A DNA stretch of 64,000 bases, from contig NZ_JBHSCW010000003.1 in the NCBI RefSeq assembly GCF_042651425.1, positions 914,951 through 978,950 of the forward strand, given 5' to 3'. Positions 1-9,041 of this stretch are shown in pieces (position 1 is the stretch's first letter; every line of letters starts with the position of its first letter). The translations under genes were made by a program, and so were the position numbers. A model generated the notes under the pieces. The model searched no databases and was not told the origin of the DNA. It saw only the letters and a program-made list of their open reading frames with translations. This DNA comes from Fodinicurvata halophila (lineage in GTDB: Bacteria; Pseudomonadota; Alphaproteobacteria; Kiloniellales; DSM-21159).

Positions 1-464
1 GTTCCGCCGTCTGGTCGCTGATCAGGGAGTGCAAGCCCCTCGACGAAAACTCGATGTACTGCAACCTGATCCAGTGCGATCACTTTCGCGACACCTGTGT
101 CTTGGCCGAGCTCGATGGCGAGGCCGTCGGCTGGGTGTCCGGCTATCTGCTGCCCGACGATCCCCAGACACTCTTCGTCTGGCAGGTTGCCGTTTCCGAA
201 GACGCACGCGGCCAGGGTCTGGGCCAGCGCATGCTGAGCGAGCTGCTGGATCGCGATATCTGCGCGGACGTGCAGCGCATCCAGACCACCATCACCCAGG
301 ACAACGACGCCTCCTGGGCCCTGTTCACACGCTTTGCAGGTCGTGCCGACGCCGACGTCGGCACCGAGGCCCATTTCAAGCGCGACGAACACTTCGAGGG
401 GAAGCACGACACCGAATACATGGTGACGATCTCCCTGCGCGAGGCGCTGCGAAGCGCCGCCTGA
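1..464 (+). CDS. ectA: L-2,4-diaminobutyrate N-acetyltransferase EctA (5' end outside window)
   Basis: EctA transfers an acetyl group from acetyl-CoA to the gamma-amino group of diaminobutyrate, the middle step of ectoine synthesis in the cytoplasm. The frame is open from base 3 at the window edge and reads through IRECKPLDENSMYC and then NLIQCDHF, both hallmark EctA stretches. The ATG at 54 is therefore an internal methionine, and only a short N-terminal part is missing; 153 codons are visible, against roughly 170-200 in the family. A GNAT acetyl-CoA loop is seen as EDARGQGLGQRM. The protein ends SLREALRSAA. ectB starts 64 bp downstream on the same strand, so this is the first visible gene of ectABC-ask. 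Its promoter is outside the window. Confidence 0.95.
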   Translation, partial: SAVWSLIRECKPLDENSMYCNLIQCDHFRDTCVLAELDGEAVGWVSGYLLPDDPQTLFVWQVAVSEDARGQGLGQRMLSELLDRDICADVQRIQTTITQDNDASWALFTRFAGRADADVGTEAHFKRDEHFEGKHDTEYMVTISLREALRSAA

Positions 465-528
465 GCGCACAGCGGTTCCTGATACGAACACCGCTTTCAC
501 ACTCACCGAATCCACCAAGGACAATCCA

Positions 529-1818
529 ATGTCGACTGTAAACACAGCCGAAACCAACATCTTTGCGCGCCGTGAATCCGAGGCCCGCAGTTACTGCCGC
601 TCTTTCGACACGGTCTTCGTGCGCGCCAGCGGCAGCACGCTGACAAACCAGGAAGGCCGAAACTACATCGACTTCCTGGGCGGCTGTTCGTCGCTCAACT
701 ACGGGCACAACGATCCGGACATGAAGCAGGCCCTGATGGACCACATCGCCGGTGATGGCATTGCCCACGGCCTGGACATGTATACAGACACGAAGCAGGC
801 CTTCCTCGAGACCTTCGAGCGCCTGATTCTAGAGCCGCGCAGCATGCCCCATCGTCTGATGATGACCGGCCCGACCGGCACCAATGCGGTCGAGGCCGCC
901 ATGAAGCTGGCCCGCAAGGTCACCGGCCGACACAACATCATCGCGTTCACCAACGGCTTTCACGGCATGAGCCTGGGTGCGCTGGCGGCCACGGGCAACG
1001 CCAGCAAGCGCGCGGGCGGCGGCGGAGTCTCGCTGAACGACGTGACCCGCATGCCCTACGAGGGTGCCTTCGGTGACGACGTGGATACGCTGGCCCAGAT
1101 CGAGATGCTGCTCGACAACCCCTCTAGCGGCATCGACGCTCCGGCGGCCTTCATCGTCGAGTTGATCCAGGGCGAAGGCGGCCTGAACGCCGCCTCGACC
1201 GAGTGGGTCCAGGGCATCGCCCGCCTGGCGAAGAAGCACGGTGCCCTGCTGATCGTCGACGATATCCAGGCCGGCATCGGCCGATCCGGCAGTTTCTTCA
1301 GCTTCGACGACATGGGCATCGAGCCCGACCTGATTCCGCTGGCGAAGTCGCTGTCCGGTTTCGGTCTGCCGTTTGCCGCCCTGCTGGTGCGCCCGGAGCA
1401 CGACATCTGGAAGCCGGCCGAGCACAACGGCACCTTCCGCGGCAACACCCACGCCTTCGTGACCGCACGGGTCGCGCTGGAGAAGTTCTGGTCCGACGAC
1501 CGCTTCGTAACCGAGATCGCCGAGAAGGCCGAGGTCCTGACCGAACGCCTTCAGCGCATTGCGGCCGGGATTCCGGGTGCAAAACTGAAAGGCCGTGGCA
1601 TGATGCAGGGCGTCGATGTCGGCTCGGGCGAACTGGCCGAGGACATCTGTGCCGAGGCCTTCCGCAACGGTCTGATCATCGAGACCTCGGGGTCTCATGA
1701 CGAGGTCGTGAAGGTCCTGGCACCTCTGACCACGCCGATGGAGCAGTTCAAGGCGGGTCTCGACATTCTCGAGCAGGCCGCGCTGAGCTGCACCGGCCTG
1801 AAACACGCAGCGGAGTAA
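529..1818 (+). CDS. ectB: Diaminobutyrate--2-oxoglutarate transaminase EctB
   Basis: EctB is a PLP-dependent class III aminotransferase that makes L-2,4-diaminobutyrate from aspartate semialdehyde with glutamate as amino donor, the first dedicated step of ectoine synthesis. The protein has 429 residues, a normal length. The N-terminus (SEARSYCRSFDTVF, then GGCSSLNYGHNDP) is typical of EctB. The class III signature includes the DDIQAGIGRSG stretch (residues 244-254) and the Schiff-base lysine K273 in PLAKSLSGFG. The ATG at 529 follows a purine-rich AAGGAC sequence. It lies between ectA and ectC, and only 7 bp separate it from ectC, so the genes are co-transcribed. Confidence 0.97.
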   Translation: MSTVNTAETNIFARRESEARSYCRSFDTVFVRASGSTLTNQEGRNYIDFLGGCSSLNYGHNDPDMKQALMDHIAGDGIAHGLDMYTDTKQAFLETFERLILEPRSMPHRLMMTGPTGTNAVEAAMKLARKVTGRHNIIAFTNGFHGMSLGALAATGNASKRAGGGGVSLNDVTRMPYEGAFGDDVDTLAQIEMLLDNPSSGIDAPAAFIVELIQGEGGLNAASTEWVQGIARLAKKHGALLIVDDIQAGIGRSGSFFSFDDMGIEPDLIPLAKSLSGFGLPFAALLVRPEHDIWKPAEHNGTFRGNTHAFVTARVALEKFWSDDRFVTEIAEKAEVLTERLQRIAAGIPGAKLKGRGMMQGVDVGSGELAEDICAEAFRNGLIIETSGSHDEVVKVLAPLTTPMEQFKAGLDILEQAALSCTGLKHAAE

Positions 1819-1825
1819 GACAGGA

Positions 1826-2212
1826 ATGATCGTTCGTGATTTCAATGAACTGAAGGACGGCCCGCGCGCCGTGTCGGATGCACGCTGGACCTCGGTCCGC
1901 ATGCTGCTGGCCGACGACAACATGGGCTTTTCCTTCCATATCACGATCCTGGAAGCCGGGTCCGAGCACACCTTCCACTACAAGCATCACTTCGAAAGTG
2001 TCTATTGCATGCAGGGGAAAGGCTCGATCACCGACCTGGCCACGGGCAAGACCCACGAGATCAAGCCCGGCGTGATGTACGCGCTGGACCAGCACGACAA
2101 GCACACGCTGCGCGCCGAGGAAGAACTCGTCATGGCCTGCTGCTTCAATCCGCCGGTCACCGGCAATGAAGTACACCAGGCCGACGGGTCCTATGCCCCG
2201 GCTGACAGCTGA
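1826..2212 (+). CDS. ectC: L-ectoine synthase EctC
   Basis: EctC is a small cupin enzyme that cyclises N-gamma-acetyl-diaminobutyrate to ectoine. The 128-residue product starts MIVRDFNELKDGPRAV, the typical EctC N-terminus, and contains the cupin core with HFESVYCMQGKGSI and the metal-binding region ALDQHDKHTLRA. The length is normal for the family. The start ATG at 1826 lies 7 bp after the ectB stop and is preceded by an AGACAGG Shine-Dalgarno-like stretch. The following aspartate kinase begins 31 bp downstream. No ectoine hydroxylase gene (ectD) follows, so hydroxyectoine synthesis would need a gene elsewhere. Confidence 0.97.
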   Translation: MIVRDFNELKDGPRAVSDARWTSVRMLLADDNMGFSFHITILEAGSEHTFHYKHHFESVYCMQGKGSITDLATGKTHEIKPGVMYALDQHDKHTLRAEEELVMACCFNPPVTGNEVHQADGSYAPADS

Positions 2213-2243
2213 CACAGCAATTGCCCCAAGGGGCAGGAAAGCC

Positions 2244-3707
2244 ATGACTGACAGATCCATTGAAGCCGGCCAACCGGCCGGAAAGCACACCGTCGAGAAG
2301 ATCGGCGGCACTTCCATGTCGCGTGTAAGCGAGCTGGCGGACAGCCTGTTCGTCGGCAAGCGTACCGGCTCCGAACTCTACAACAGGATTTTCGTGGTCT
2401 CCGCCTTTGGCGGTATCACGGACCTTCTGCTGGAGCACAAGAAGTCCGGAGAACCGGGGGTCTATGCCCTCTTCTCCAGCTCGGACAGCGACCATGGCTG
2501 GTCGGATGCCCTCAGCAAGGTGGCAACGGCCATGTGCGAAGCGCACGAGAAGGTTCTGGAGCATCCCGCTGACCGCAGCTTTGCCGACGACTTCGTGCGC
2601 GAACGCATCGAGGGTGCACGCAGCTGCCTGATCGACCTGCAGCGGCTGTGCTCCTATGGGCACTTCCGCCTGTCACAGCACATGCTGGTCATCCGTGAAC
2701 TGCTCTCGGGCCTGGGCGAAGCCCATTCGGCCTTCGTCACCTCGATGCTGCTGCGCCGCATGGACGTGAATGCACGTTTCGTGGACCTGAGCGGCTGGCG
2801 CGACGATGCGGAGCACAGCCTGCGCGAACGCATCGAATCGGCCTTTGCCGACATCGACCTCGAGAACGAGCTGCCCATCGTCACGGGCTATGCCCAGTGC
2901 TCCGAAGGTCTGATGAAGGAATTCGACCGCGGCTATTCCGAGGTGACCTTCTCGCAGATCGCCGCCCTGACCTCGGCGCGCGAGGCCATCATTCACAAGG
3001 AATTCCACCTGTCCTCGGCGGACCCCAAGATCGTGGGGGCGGATGCGGTCTGCAAGCTGGGGCACACCAACTACGATGTCGCCGATCAGCTGTCGAACAT
3101 GGGTATGGAGGCCATCCACCCGAAGGCTGCCAAGACCCTGCGACAGGCCAGCGTGCCCCTGCGCGTGACCAATGCCTTCGAGCCCGAGGATCCCGGGACC
3201 CTGATCGACGAGAGCACGACGGAGTCGGGCTCGGCCGAGATCGTGACCGGCCTGGACGTCTACTCCATCGAGCTGTTCGAACAGGATATGGTGGGCGTAA
3301 AAGGTTACGATGCGGCCATCCTGGAGGCACTGACCCGTCACAAGGTCCGCATCACCTCAAAGACCTCGAACGCCAACACCATCACGCACTACGTGGACGC
3401 CTCGTTGAAGTCCATCAAGCGCGTCGAGCATGACCTGAAGGAGCGTTACCCTTCGGCCGAAATCACAGTACGGTCCCTGTCGATTGCGTCGGTCATCGGG
3501 CGCAATCTCAATGGCCTGCGGGTGCTTTCGCGGGGCCTGGATGCCCTGGAGGCTGCGGGTGTCGATGTGGTTGCCGCCCATCAGAACACGCGCAGCGTGG
3601 ATGTCCAGTTCCTGGTCCAGCGCCAGGACCTGAGCAAGGCGATCAAGAGTCTTCACGAGACTTTTTTTACCGGTAGGGTCGAGCCCCTCTGTCAGCAAGC
3701 AGCCTGA
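2244..3707 (+). CDS. ask_ect: Ectoine-type aspartate kinase Ask_Ect
   Basis: Aspartate kinase phosphorylates aspartate and feeds aspartate semialdehyde into ectoine synthesis. The specialised copy linked to ect genes is known in many halophiles and is thought to escape the feedback control of the housekeeping enzyme. The 487-residue product has the kinase signature KIGGTS at residues 19-24, the SSADPKIVGADAV substrate region, and two C-terminal ACT-like segments. The frame is open further upstream (from 2166, inside ectC), but the ATG at 2244 is chosen because AGGGGCAGG lies just before it and because the K-x-GGTS motif then sits near the N-terminus as expected. A strong terminator follows 31 bp after the stop, so this is the last gene of the ect operon. 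Confidence 0.93.
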   Translation: MTDRSIEAGQPAGKHTVEKIGGTSMSRVSELADSLFVGKRTGSELYNRIFVVSAFGGITDLLLEHKKSGEPGVYALFSSSDSDHGWSDALSKVATAMCEAHEKVLEHPADRSFADDFVRERIEGARSCLIDLQRLCSYGHFRLSQHMLVIRELLSGLGEAHSAFVTSMLLRRMDVNARFVDLSGWRDDAEHSLRERIESAFADIDLENELPIVTGYAQCSEGLMKEFDRGYSEVTFSQIAALTSAREAIIHKEFHLSSADPKIVGADAVCKLGHTNYDVADQLSNMGMEAIHPKAAKTLRQASVPLRVTNAFEPEDPGTLIDESTTESGSAEIVTGLDVYSIELFEQDMVGVKGYDAAILEALTRHKVRITSKTSNANTITHYVDASLKSIKRVEHDLKERYPSAEITVRSLSIASVIGRNLNGLRVLSRGLDALEAAGVDVVAAHQNTRSVDVQFLVQRQDLSKAIKSLHETFFTGRVEPLCQQAA

Positions 3708-3737
3708 CTCGGCCCTTCTCAGCTGTCACACGCGTCT

Positions 3738-3767
3738 AGCGCCGGCCCTTTTGGGCCGGCGCTTTTT
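3738..3767 (+). terminator. Rho-independent terminator of the ect operon
   Basis: A perfect 11-bp stem (AGCGCCGGCCC with GGGCCGGCGCT) with a TTTT loop is followed by TTTTT. It lies 30 bp after the aspartate kinase stop. The minus-strand M81 gene ends at 3781, so the hairpin could also act on transcripts arriving from that side, but the T-run favours the plus direction. Confidence 0.93.
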
Positions 3768-3780
3768 CATGCATTACGTC

Positions 3781-5289
3781 CTATGATGCATGACGCTCGC
3801 TGATGTCATCCAGCGGATAGACCGGCCGGCGCACCTTCGAGAAGTTCAGCTGGCTGTAATCGGAGGTGCACACGCCGACGCCGGCACACTCGATAATATC
3901 GCGCGCGATATGCTTCAGGCCGGCGCGCCAGTGGATACGGCTTTTCAGCATGACATAGCGCTTCTGCAGGGGATCGATGCCCAGGCTCAGCAGGACGTTG
4001 ATGTCGTGCGGCTCGACGTGCCGTGAAATGACAACGATGTCCACCTTGCCGGTGTCCAGGACCACGGCCGTGCCCATGTCCATGGCAACCCCGGCGTACA
4101 TCGGTCCCTTGTTGCGGTAGCGCCCGTCGGAAATCGTCTTGATGCGTCCCGTCACCTCGAGCGGCCTGTTGTCGGCTGGGATGGCCGGCATGTCCATCTT
4201 GCCGCCGATCCTGAGTGTTACCGTTTCGCCGATCCCGGCTGCCACGGCCTGCTGCACGGCTTCGGGGTCATAGATCCCGAAGACCGCCACGTCCTCGAGC
4301 TCCTGCTTCAGGATCTCGGCCAGCACCGCCGTGGTGTCCATGGTGCCGCCCGAAGCCGCATTGTCGTAATGGTCCAACAGGATCACGGGGCCCTTCTGCG
4401 GATCCCGCGGAATGGCTTTGGCCCGCGCCACGGAGTCCGCCAGCGGCTCGGGATGATAGACGAAGGCTTCACGCGCCTTCCAGGCCATCTCCAGCAGCTC
4501 GTCGCGCAGCGTTTCTGCCAACTTTGGATCGTTGTCGGTCACCACCACGGCCGACAGACCGGCCTCGCGAATGTCGGCGTGCGGGAAACCGACGAACAGG
4601 CTCGCGGACAGGACGGCCGGTTGCTTCTCCATCTCGATGCAGCGGGCCTGAATCTCCTTGTTGGGATGATCGTCCGTTCCCTGGCGCATGACATGCGGCA
4701 GCATGGGATTGTTGGCCCAGGCCTGGGTCGGCTTCATCTCGCCCTTGATCTGGCCGAGCAAGGCGCGTCCGGCACGGCGACCGGTCTCGTACATGTCGAT
4801 GTGCGGATAGGTCTGGTAACCGGCCACCACGTTGGAGTTGGCCACGATCTCGTCATACAGGTTGGCGTGCATGTCCAACCCCACGGCGATGGGCGTGTCG
4901 GGCGCCAGTTCGCGAACCCGGCGCACCAGAGCGCCCTCCCCGTCTTCAAGGCTCTCGGTCACCATGGCGCCGTGCAGATCGAGCAGGATGCCGTCCCAGC
5001 CGCCCTTCTCGACCGCCTGACAGATGGTGTCGGTCATGACGCGATAGGCCTCGTCATCGACGGGACCGCTGGGCCAGGCCTCAGCCGCGATGGCCACTTC
5101 GATCTCGGCGCCTGCTTCCTCGGCTTCATCCATGTACCCGCAGAGCACCGTTCCCGTGTTACGATAGGCCGCCACCGCCTCCGCACCGCGCAGCGGGGCG
5201 TTTCCACGCCGGGCAAAGCGCTCCAGCTTCGTCGGTACAGGGGAAAAGGTGTTGGTTTCGTGCTTCATCATGGCAAGAAGCAGGCGCAT
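3781..5289 (-). CDS. M81 family metallopeptidase (MlrC-like)
   Basis: This protein belongs to the MlrC/DUF1485 family. MlrC of sphingomonads hydrolyses the tetrapeptide and Adda product of linearised microcystin; most homologues have unknown peptide or amide substrates. The 502-residue product starts MRLLLAMMKHETNTFSP, the family N-terminal motif with a likely metal-ligand His10, and has a second candidate metal site in GLDMHANLYDE. The length is normal. The ATG at 5289 is preceded by AGAGGAAA. No signal peptide is seen, so it should be cytoplasmic. It converges on the ect operon and stands apart from the TpsB gene (172 bp gap). A paralogue lies at 40378-41904 in a peptide-uptake operon. The substrate cannot be told from sequence. 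Confidence 0.88.
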   Translation of the reverse strand: MRLLLAMMKHETNTFSPVPTKLERFARRGNAPLRGAEAVAAYRNTGTVLCGYMDEAEEAGAEIEVAIAAEAWPSGPVDDEAYRVMTDTICQAVEKGGWDGILLDLHGAMVTESLEDGEGALVRRVRELAPDTPIAVGLDMHANLYDEIVANSNVVAGYQTYPHIDMYETGRRAGRALLGQIKGEMKPTQAWANNPMLPHVMRQGTDDHPNKEIQARCIEMEKQPAVLSASLFVGFPHADIREAGLSAVVVTDNDPKLAETLRDELLEMAWKAREAFVYHPEPLADSVARAKAIPRDPQKGPVILLDHYDNAASGGTMDTTAVLAEILKQELEDVAVFGIYDPEAVQQAVAAGIGETVTLRIGGKMDMPAIPADNRPLEVTGRIKTISDGRYRNKGPMYAGVAMDMGTAVVLDTGKVDIVVISRHVEPHDINVLLSLGIDPLQKRYVMLKSRIHWRAGLKHIARDIIECAGVGVCTSDYSQLNFSKVRRPVYPLDDISERHAS

Positions 5290-5461
5290 GGCATTTCCTC
5301 TTCAGTCTTCTATGGCCGCGGGTGAGATCTGCGGGAGTGGCCGGACAGCCGTGGAATCCCCTTTGCAGCAGGTCTTGCTTGGGAAAAGCCTGCGCGGGCG
5401 TAGCGGGAAGGTCAACGCAGGAAACACCACATCCGCTCCCATTCGCCTGCAGGCACGTGAA

Positions 5462-7147
5462 TCAGAAGGAATACCCTAACTGAAAGAAGATCTGGGTTCC
5501 GCGATCCTCGATGTCCTCGCTCGACCAGGCCGGCTGCGTGAGCGTGATCTGTGCCAGATCCCGGTAAGCCAGCCCCACACCAACCGATCCCAAGTGCGCC
5601 GAGCGAAAGTCTGCCCCAATCGGATCATTGTGCAGGTACCCCTGATCCACGAAGGCGAAGCTGGACAGTCCCTGTATCTCCTCCAGCAGACTGTCCAGGC
5701 TGTAGCGAAGGGTCAGCGCGCCGGCCAGCCCGCTGTCGCCGGAGACCCCCGTGCGTGCATAGGCCTGGGCGAAGCTGTCGTCTCCCAGGCTCATTCTCAC
5801 GGCCTGAGGCAGGCGTGTGAAAGCCAATTGACCCATTGCCGAGGCCTCCAGACTCCAGTCGTCGTCAAGGCTTTGCTGCCAGTGCCCCTCTGCGGACAGC
5901 AGGGTGAAGTCCGGGCGTCCTCCCGGACGCGCAACGTCCAGGACCTCGCCATCGCTGGCGCCCAGACTCTCCAGTCCCTGCGAGAGCGCCAAGCGCCCCA
6001 GGAACGCCGATGAGCCGAACGTCTGGTCATAGCTGGAACTCAGCGTGGCCCAACGTTGCCGGTCGGTTATGACGCGCGTGGAGCCAGCCCAGATGCGGTC
6101 ATCCTGGGTCGAGAGGCTCAAACGTCCCAGCAGGTTGTACTTGATGCGGCGCAGGAAGGGGTGCTCCAGCCAGAACGAGCTCAGGGTCGTCGCCTGTTCG
6201 ATATCCTGTTCGGCCGCCTCGCCCCCAGGCACGGATTCCAGATAGCCCAGGGAATACCCGAAGTGCAGGCCTTCGCTCCCGATCGGCGCGGACTGTTCCC
6301 ACTGCGCCAGCATGAACTCCCTCGGCTCGAAGGGATTGGTGATCAGGGTCAGGGCATTCTTCTCGAACAGGCCGAAGAAGTCACCGATCTCGCCGTAGGC
6401 AATGGCCTGGTAGGGCCCGATGTCCGGAGAGACGGCATTGTTCAGCATGACCCGTCCGGCCGGCCCATCCCGATCGAGCTGCAGGGTCAGGCGGCCGGCC
6501 TGAACATTGTCGGGGACCTTTTCCAGCAAGGCATCGATCGAGAAGCCCTCGAGATCCTCGATCAGCAGGAGATCGCGCTCGAGCTGGGAGACCCGCAAGG
6601 GCACCTGCCCGGCGATCCGGTCCAGATAGGGCTTCAAACGCTGTGTGATATCGGGAATGTCACTGTTGATGCGGATCTCCTCGATGTAGGCGTCGAAGAC
6701 CCGAATCCTTAGCACGCCTGCCTCGACGTCCCACTTCGTTACCAGGGCGCGGGCGAAATAGTCCTGTTCCTGGTAGTAACGCTCAATAGCAACGATCAGG
6801 TCCTCGATCTGGCTGCGCCCGACCTCTTGCCCCTCCAGAGACACCCAGAGTGGCCGCAAATCTTCATAGGGCAGGACCTCGGTGCCGCTGAACTCGACGC
6901 GATTCAGTCTGTAGGCCTCCTCGGGCAGATCGACCAGTGCACGCCGTTCCACCGGCACCGCAAGATCCAGGCTGGGCTGCACTTCAAGGGGTTGGCGGAA
7001 ACGCTCAATCACCTGGTTCTGATCAACGATCAGGCTTTGAATGGTGCGGGATTGGGCCAAGGCCTTCCCATCGGCAAGAAGCAGACCCAGGGCTGCAAGA
7101 CTGAGGACGCACAGCTGTGGCACTGTGAAGGACACACGAGACATCAT
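5462..7147 (-). CDS. ShlB/FhaC-type outer-membrane transporter (TpsB)
   Basis: TpsB proteins of two-partner secretion carry a large beta-helical TpsA exoprotein across the outer membrane. This 561-residue product has a signal peptide (about residues 1-32, ending ALA-QS), a POTRA-type segment near residues 80-155 (LNRVEFSGTEVLPY, then VLRIRVFDAYIEEI), a second POTRA-like segment to about 235, and a C-terminal 16-strand-type barrel ending in the outer-membrane signature FFQLGYSF. GTG at 7150 and two ATGs at 7147 and 7144 are all possible starts. It lies 43 bp downstream of the serine hydrolase gene on the same strand and is probably co-transcribed with it. No TpsA-like exoprotein is encoded in the window, so it is an orphan here. 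Confidence 0.87.
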   Translation of the reverse strand: MMSRVSFTVPQLCVLSLAALGLLLADGKALAQSRTIQSLIVDQNQVIERFRQPLEVQPSLDLAVPVERRALVDLPEEAYRLNRVEFSGTEVLPYEDLRPLWVSLEGQEVGRSQIEDLIVAIERYYQEQDYFARALVTKWDVEAGVLRIRVFDAYIEEIRINSDIPDITQRLKPYLDRIAGQVPLRVSQLERDLLLIEDLEGFSIDALLEKVPDNVQAGRLTLQLDRDGPAGRVMLNNAVSPDIGPYQAIAYGEIGDFFGLFEKNALTLITNPFEPREFMLAQWEQSAPIGSEGLHFGYSLGYLESVPGGEAAEQDIEQATTLSSFWLEHPFLRRIKYNLLGRLSLSTQDDRIWAGSTRVITDRQRWATLSSSYDQTFGSSAFLGRLALSQGLESLGASDGEVLDVARPGGRPDFTLLSAEGHWQQSLDDDWSLEASAMGQLAFTRLPQAVRMSLGDDSFAQAYARTGVSGDSGLAGALTLRYSLDSLLEEIQGLSSFAFVDQGYLHNDPIGADFRSAHLGSVGVGLAYRDLAQITLTQPAWSSEDIEDRGTQIFFQLGYSF

Positions 7148-7190
7148 CACTGTTCTTTTCCAGTTGTTGCTCAGGGAAAGGAGGTCGGCC

Positions 7191-8846
7191 CTAGCGTGTG
7201 AAGCGGCCCAGCCCGTTTTCGTTCAAGAACTCAATGGTCATGGCCCCGGCCATGCCGTTGTCCACAGCGTCAAAGGCGACCCGCGAGACAGAGCCCTCTG
7301 GGGCGTTCTCACCCCGTGGACGATAGATGAAGCTGTTTCCATCCCAGGGCTCCAGCAGGCTTTCCTGCGAGTGCGGGCCCAGCACAACATAGAGGCCACC
7401 CGCTCTCTCCACGACCTGCGCTTCACCGAAGTAGCTGTTGGTATAGCGGCCCGTATAGGTACTGGAGGGTCCGGGCGGCTGCGCGCCTGCCGGACGTGAC
7501 TTGCCAACCAGTTCCCCCACCGGCGCCACGATGGGCGCCATCAAGGGCTGATACGCCGAAAACCAGTCGCGTGTGACCGTCCCGTACTGCACCAGATCCA
7601 TGAAGGAGGCGGAAATGGCTTCCCCGGCCCCACTGGGCGCAGCATTGGTCAGCACCGTGATCCCCAGCCCCAGGGACGGCAGCATCAGGTAGTTGCTGCC
7701 CACACCCAGGGCAAAGGCGCCGGAATGGCTGAGCGACACCCGCCCCGAGGGTTCGGTCCCGACACCGAAGCCGTAGCCGTAGGTCGAGATCCGCGCATCC
7801 ATCGCAAAGGAAGGCGATGAGATGACCTGTGCGGAAACAGCGGGCAGCAAGGCGTCCGTGGCAATGAGAGATTGTCCCTCGTAGTCGCCCCCCTGAAGGA
7901 TGAGTGCCATCCATCTGGCCATGTCATGGACGCTGGAACTGACCCCTCCCGCCGGGGACTGGGCATCGGGCTGCCTCTGGTAGAGCGGCTGATAACCGGC
8001 CTCGACAGGGACATGGCCGTCGGCACGGTTGTCGCGCGCGCGATAGTCCGCATAGCGCGAACTTGTCCGGTTCATGCCCAGCGGGCGATAGAGCTGTGCC
8101 GCGCAGAGGTCGGCCCAGTCCTGACCGGCTGCTTCAGCCACCGCCTCGGCAGCCGCCGTCAGCCCGAAGTTGGTATAGGCATAGTGTGCCCGAAAGGCAT
8201 GGAGCGGCAGCAGGCGCAGACGCTCCAGGATCGTGCGCCGGTCGTAACCCAGATCCTCCAGGTCATCGCCCGCATGATCCGACAAACCCGAGCGGTGCGC
8301 ATAGAGATCCCCGAGAGTCACATGTTCCGATACCCAGGGATCGGCCAGCTCGAACCAGGGTAGCAGCTGCTGGATCGGCGTGTCCCAGGCAACCAGCCCT
8401 TCGGCGACCTGACGGGCAATAACCGTCGCCCCCAGGGACTTGGAGCAGGAGGCAATCTGGAACACCGTATCGCCATCGACCGTCCCGCTGGCCCCCACGC
8501 GGCGCAGTCCGTAACCGCCCGTGAAGACCGTTTCCCCATCGCTCACCACGGACACCGCAAGGCCCGGAATGCCGCTGCGCTGCAGGATATCCCGGCAAAG
8601 TTCATCCAGCCTGTTGAGCGCCGCATCCACGAGATCGGGCGAGGTGAGGACGCCGACCGTCTGCGGTGGCGACTGCGTTGCCTCTTCCAGGACCTCAGCC
8701 TCGCGCTCCTGGTCCGCTGAAGCAATTCTGGAAGATGTGGCTGACAGAGCTGTAGCCGCTGTGGCAACCCCCAGCCCCTGCAGCACGCCACGGCGCGACA
8801 GATGCAAGGATCCCAGATTGTGACCGGAACCAGAAGACTGCTGCAT
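7191..8846 (-). CDS. Tat-exported serine hydrolase of the beta-lactamase/DD-peptidase (AmpC-like) family
   Basis: This is a 551-residue penicillin-binding-protein-fold hydrolase, related to class C beta-lactamases, DD-peptidases and EstB-type esterases. A twin-arginine signal is visible (SRRGVLQGLGVATAATALSA, residues 17-36). The catalytic S-x-x-K tetrad is S133-C-S-K136 in the QIASCSKS segment, the Y-x-N motif is Y224-T-N226, and the third box is HSG in LSHSGAFALG. A C-terminal domain of about 100 residues after the hydrolase fold resembles the lipocalin-like tail found in some of these enzymes. The start at 8846 has an AGGGGG sequence upstream. It is followed closely by the TpsB gene. The substrate (peptide, ester or beta-lactam) is not determinable. 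Confidence 0.87.
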   Translation of the reverse strand: MQQSSGSGHNLGSLHLSRRGVLQGLGVATAATALSATSSRIASADQEREAEVLEEATQSPPQTVGVLTSPDLVDAALNRLDELCRDILQRSGIPGLAVSVVSDGETVFTGGYGLRRVGASGTVDGDTVFQIASCSKSLGATVIARQVAEGLVAWDTPIQQLLPWFELADPWVSEHVTLGDLYAHRSGLSDHAGDDLEDLGYDRRTILERLRLLPLHAFRAHYAYTNFGLTAAAEAVAEAAGQDWADLCAAQLYRPLGMNRTSSRYADYRARDNRADGHVPVEAGYQPLYQRQPDAQSPAGGVSSSVHDMARWMALILQGGDYEGQSLIATDALLPAVSAQVISSPSFAMDARISTYGYGFGVGTEPSGRVSLSHSGAFALGVGSNYLMLPSLGLGITVLTNAAPSGAGEAISASFMDLVQYGTVTRDWFSAYQPLMAPIVAPVGELVGKSRPAGAQPPGPSSTYTGRYTNSYFGEAQVVERAGGLYVVLGPHSQESLLEPWDGNSFIYRPRGENAPEGSVSRVAFDAVDNGMAGAMTIEFLNENGLGRFTR

Positions 8847-9041
8847 CTTTATTCCCCCTGCTCATCCCGTCACGCAGACTGTTGGGCAGGGCAAAAACCA
8901 AGTCTCACCGGCACCGTCATATCCATGCGACAGGAACACGGCCCCTTGCGCGACCGTTTCCCGTTATTCTTTCGTTATACCTCCTTTTCTTCGGGCAGCA
9001 ATTGAATCTTGCAGCTCCGCTTCACTTGACGCGCGAGCGTT

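Noticed and set aside
54..464. ATG at 54 as the start of ectA
   Set aside because: The EctA family sequence continues upstream to the window edge in the same frame, so this methionine is internal.
829..1971. Long open frame on the minus strand opposite ectB
   Set aside because: It lies fully antisense to a clear EctB, its sequence is Gly/Arg/Gln-rich and low in complexity, and it matches no family. Such shadows are common in GC-rich DNA.
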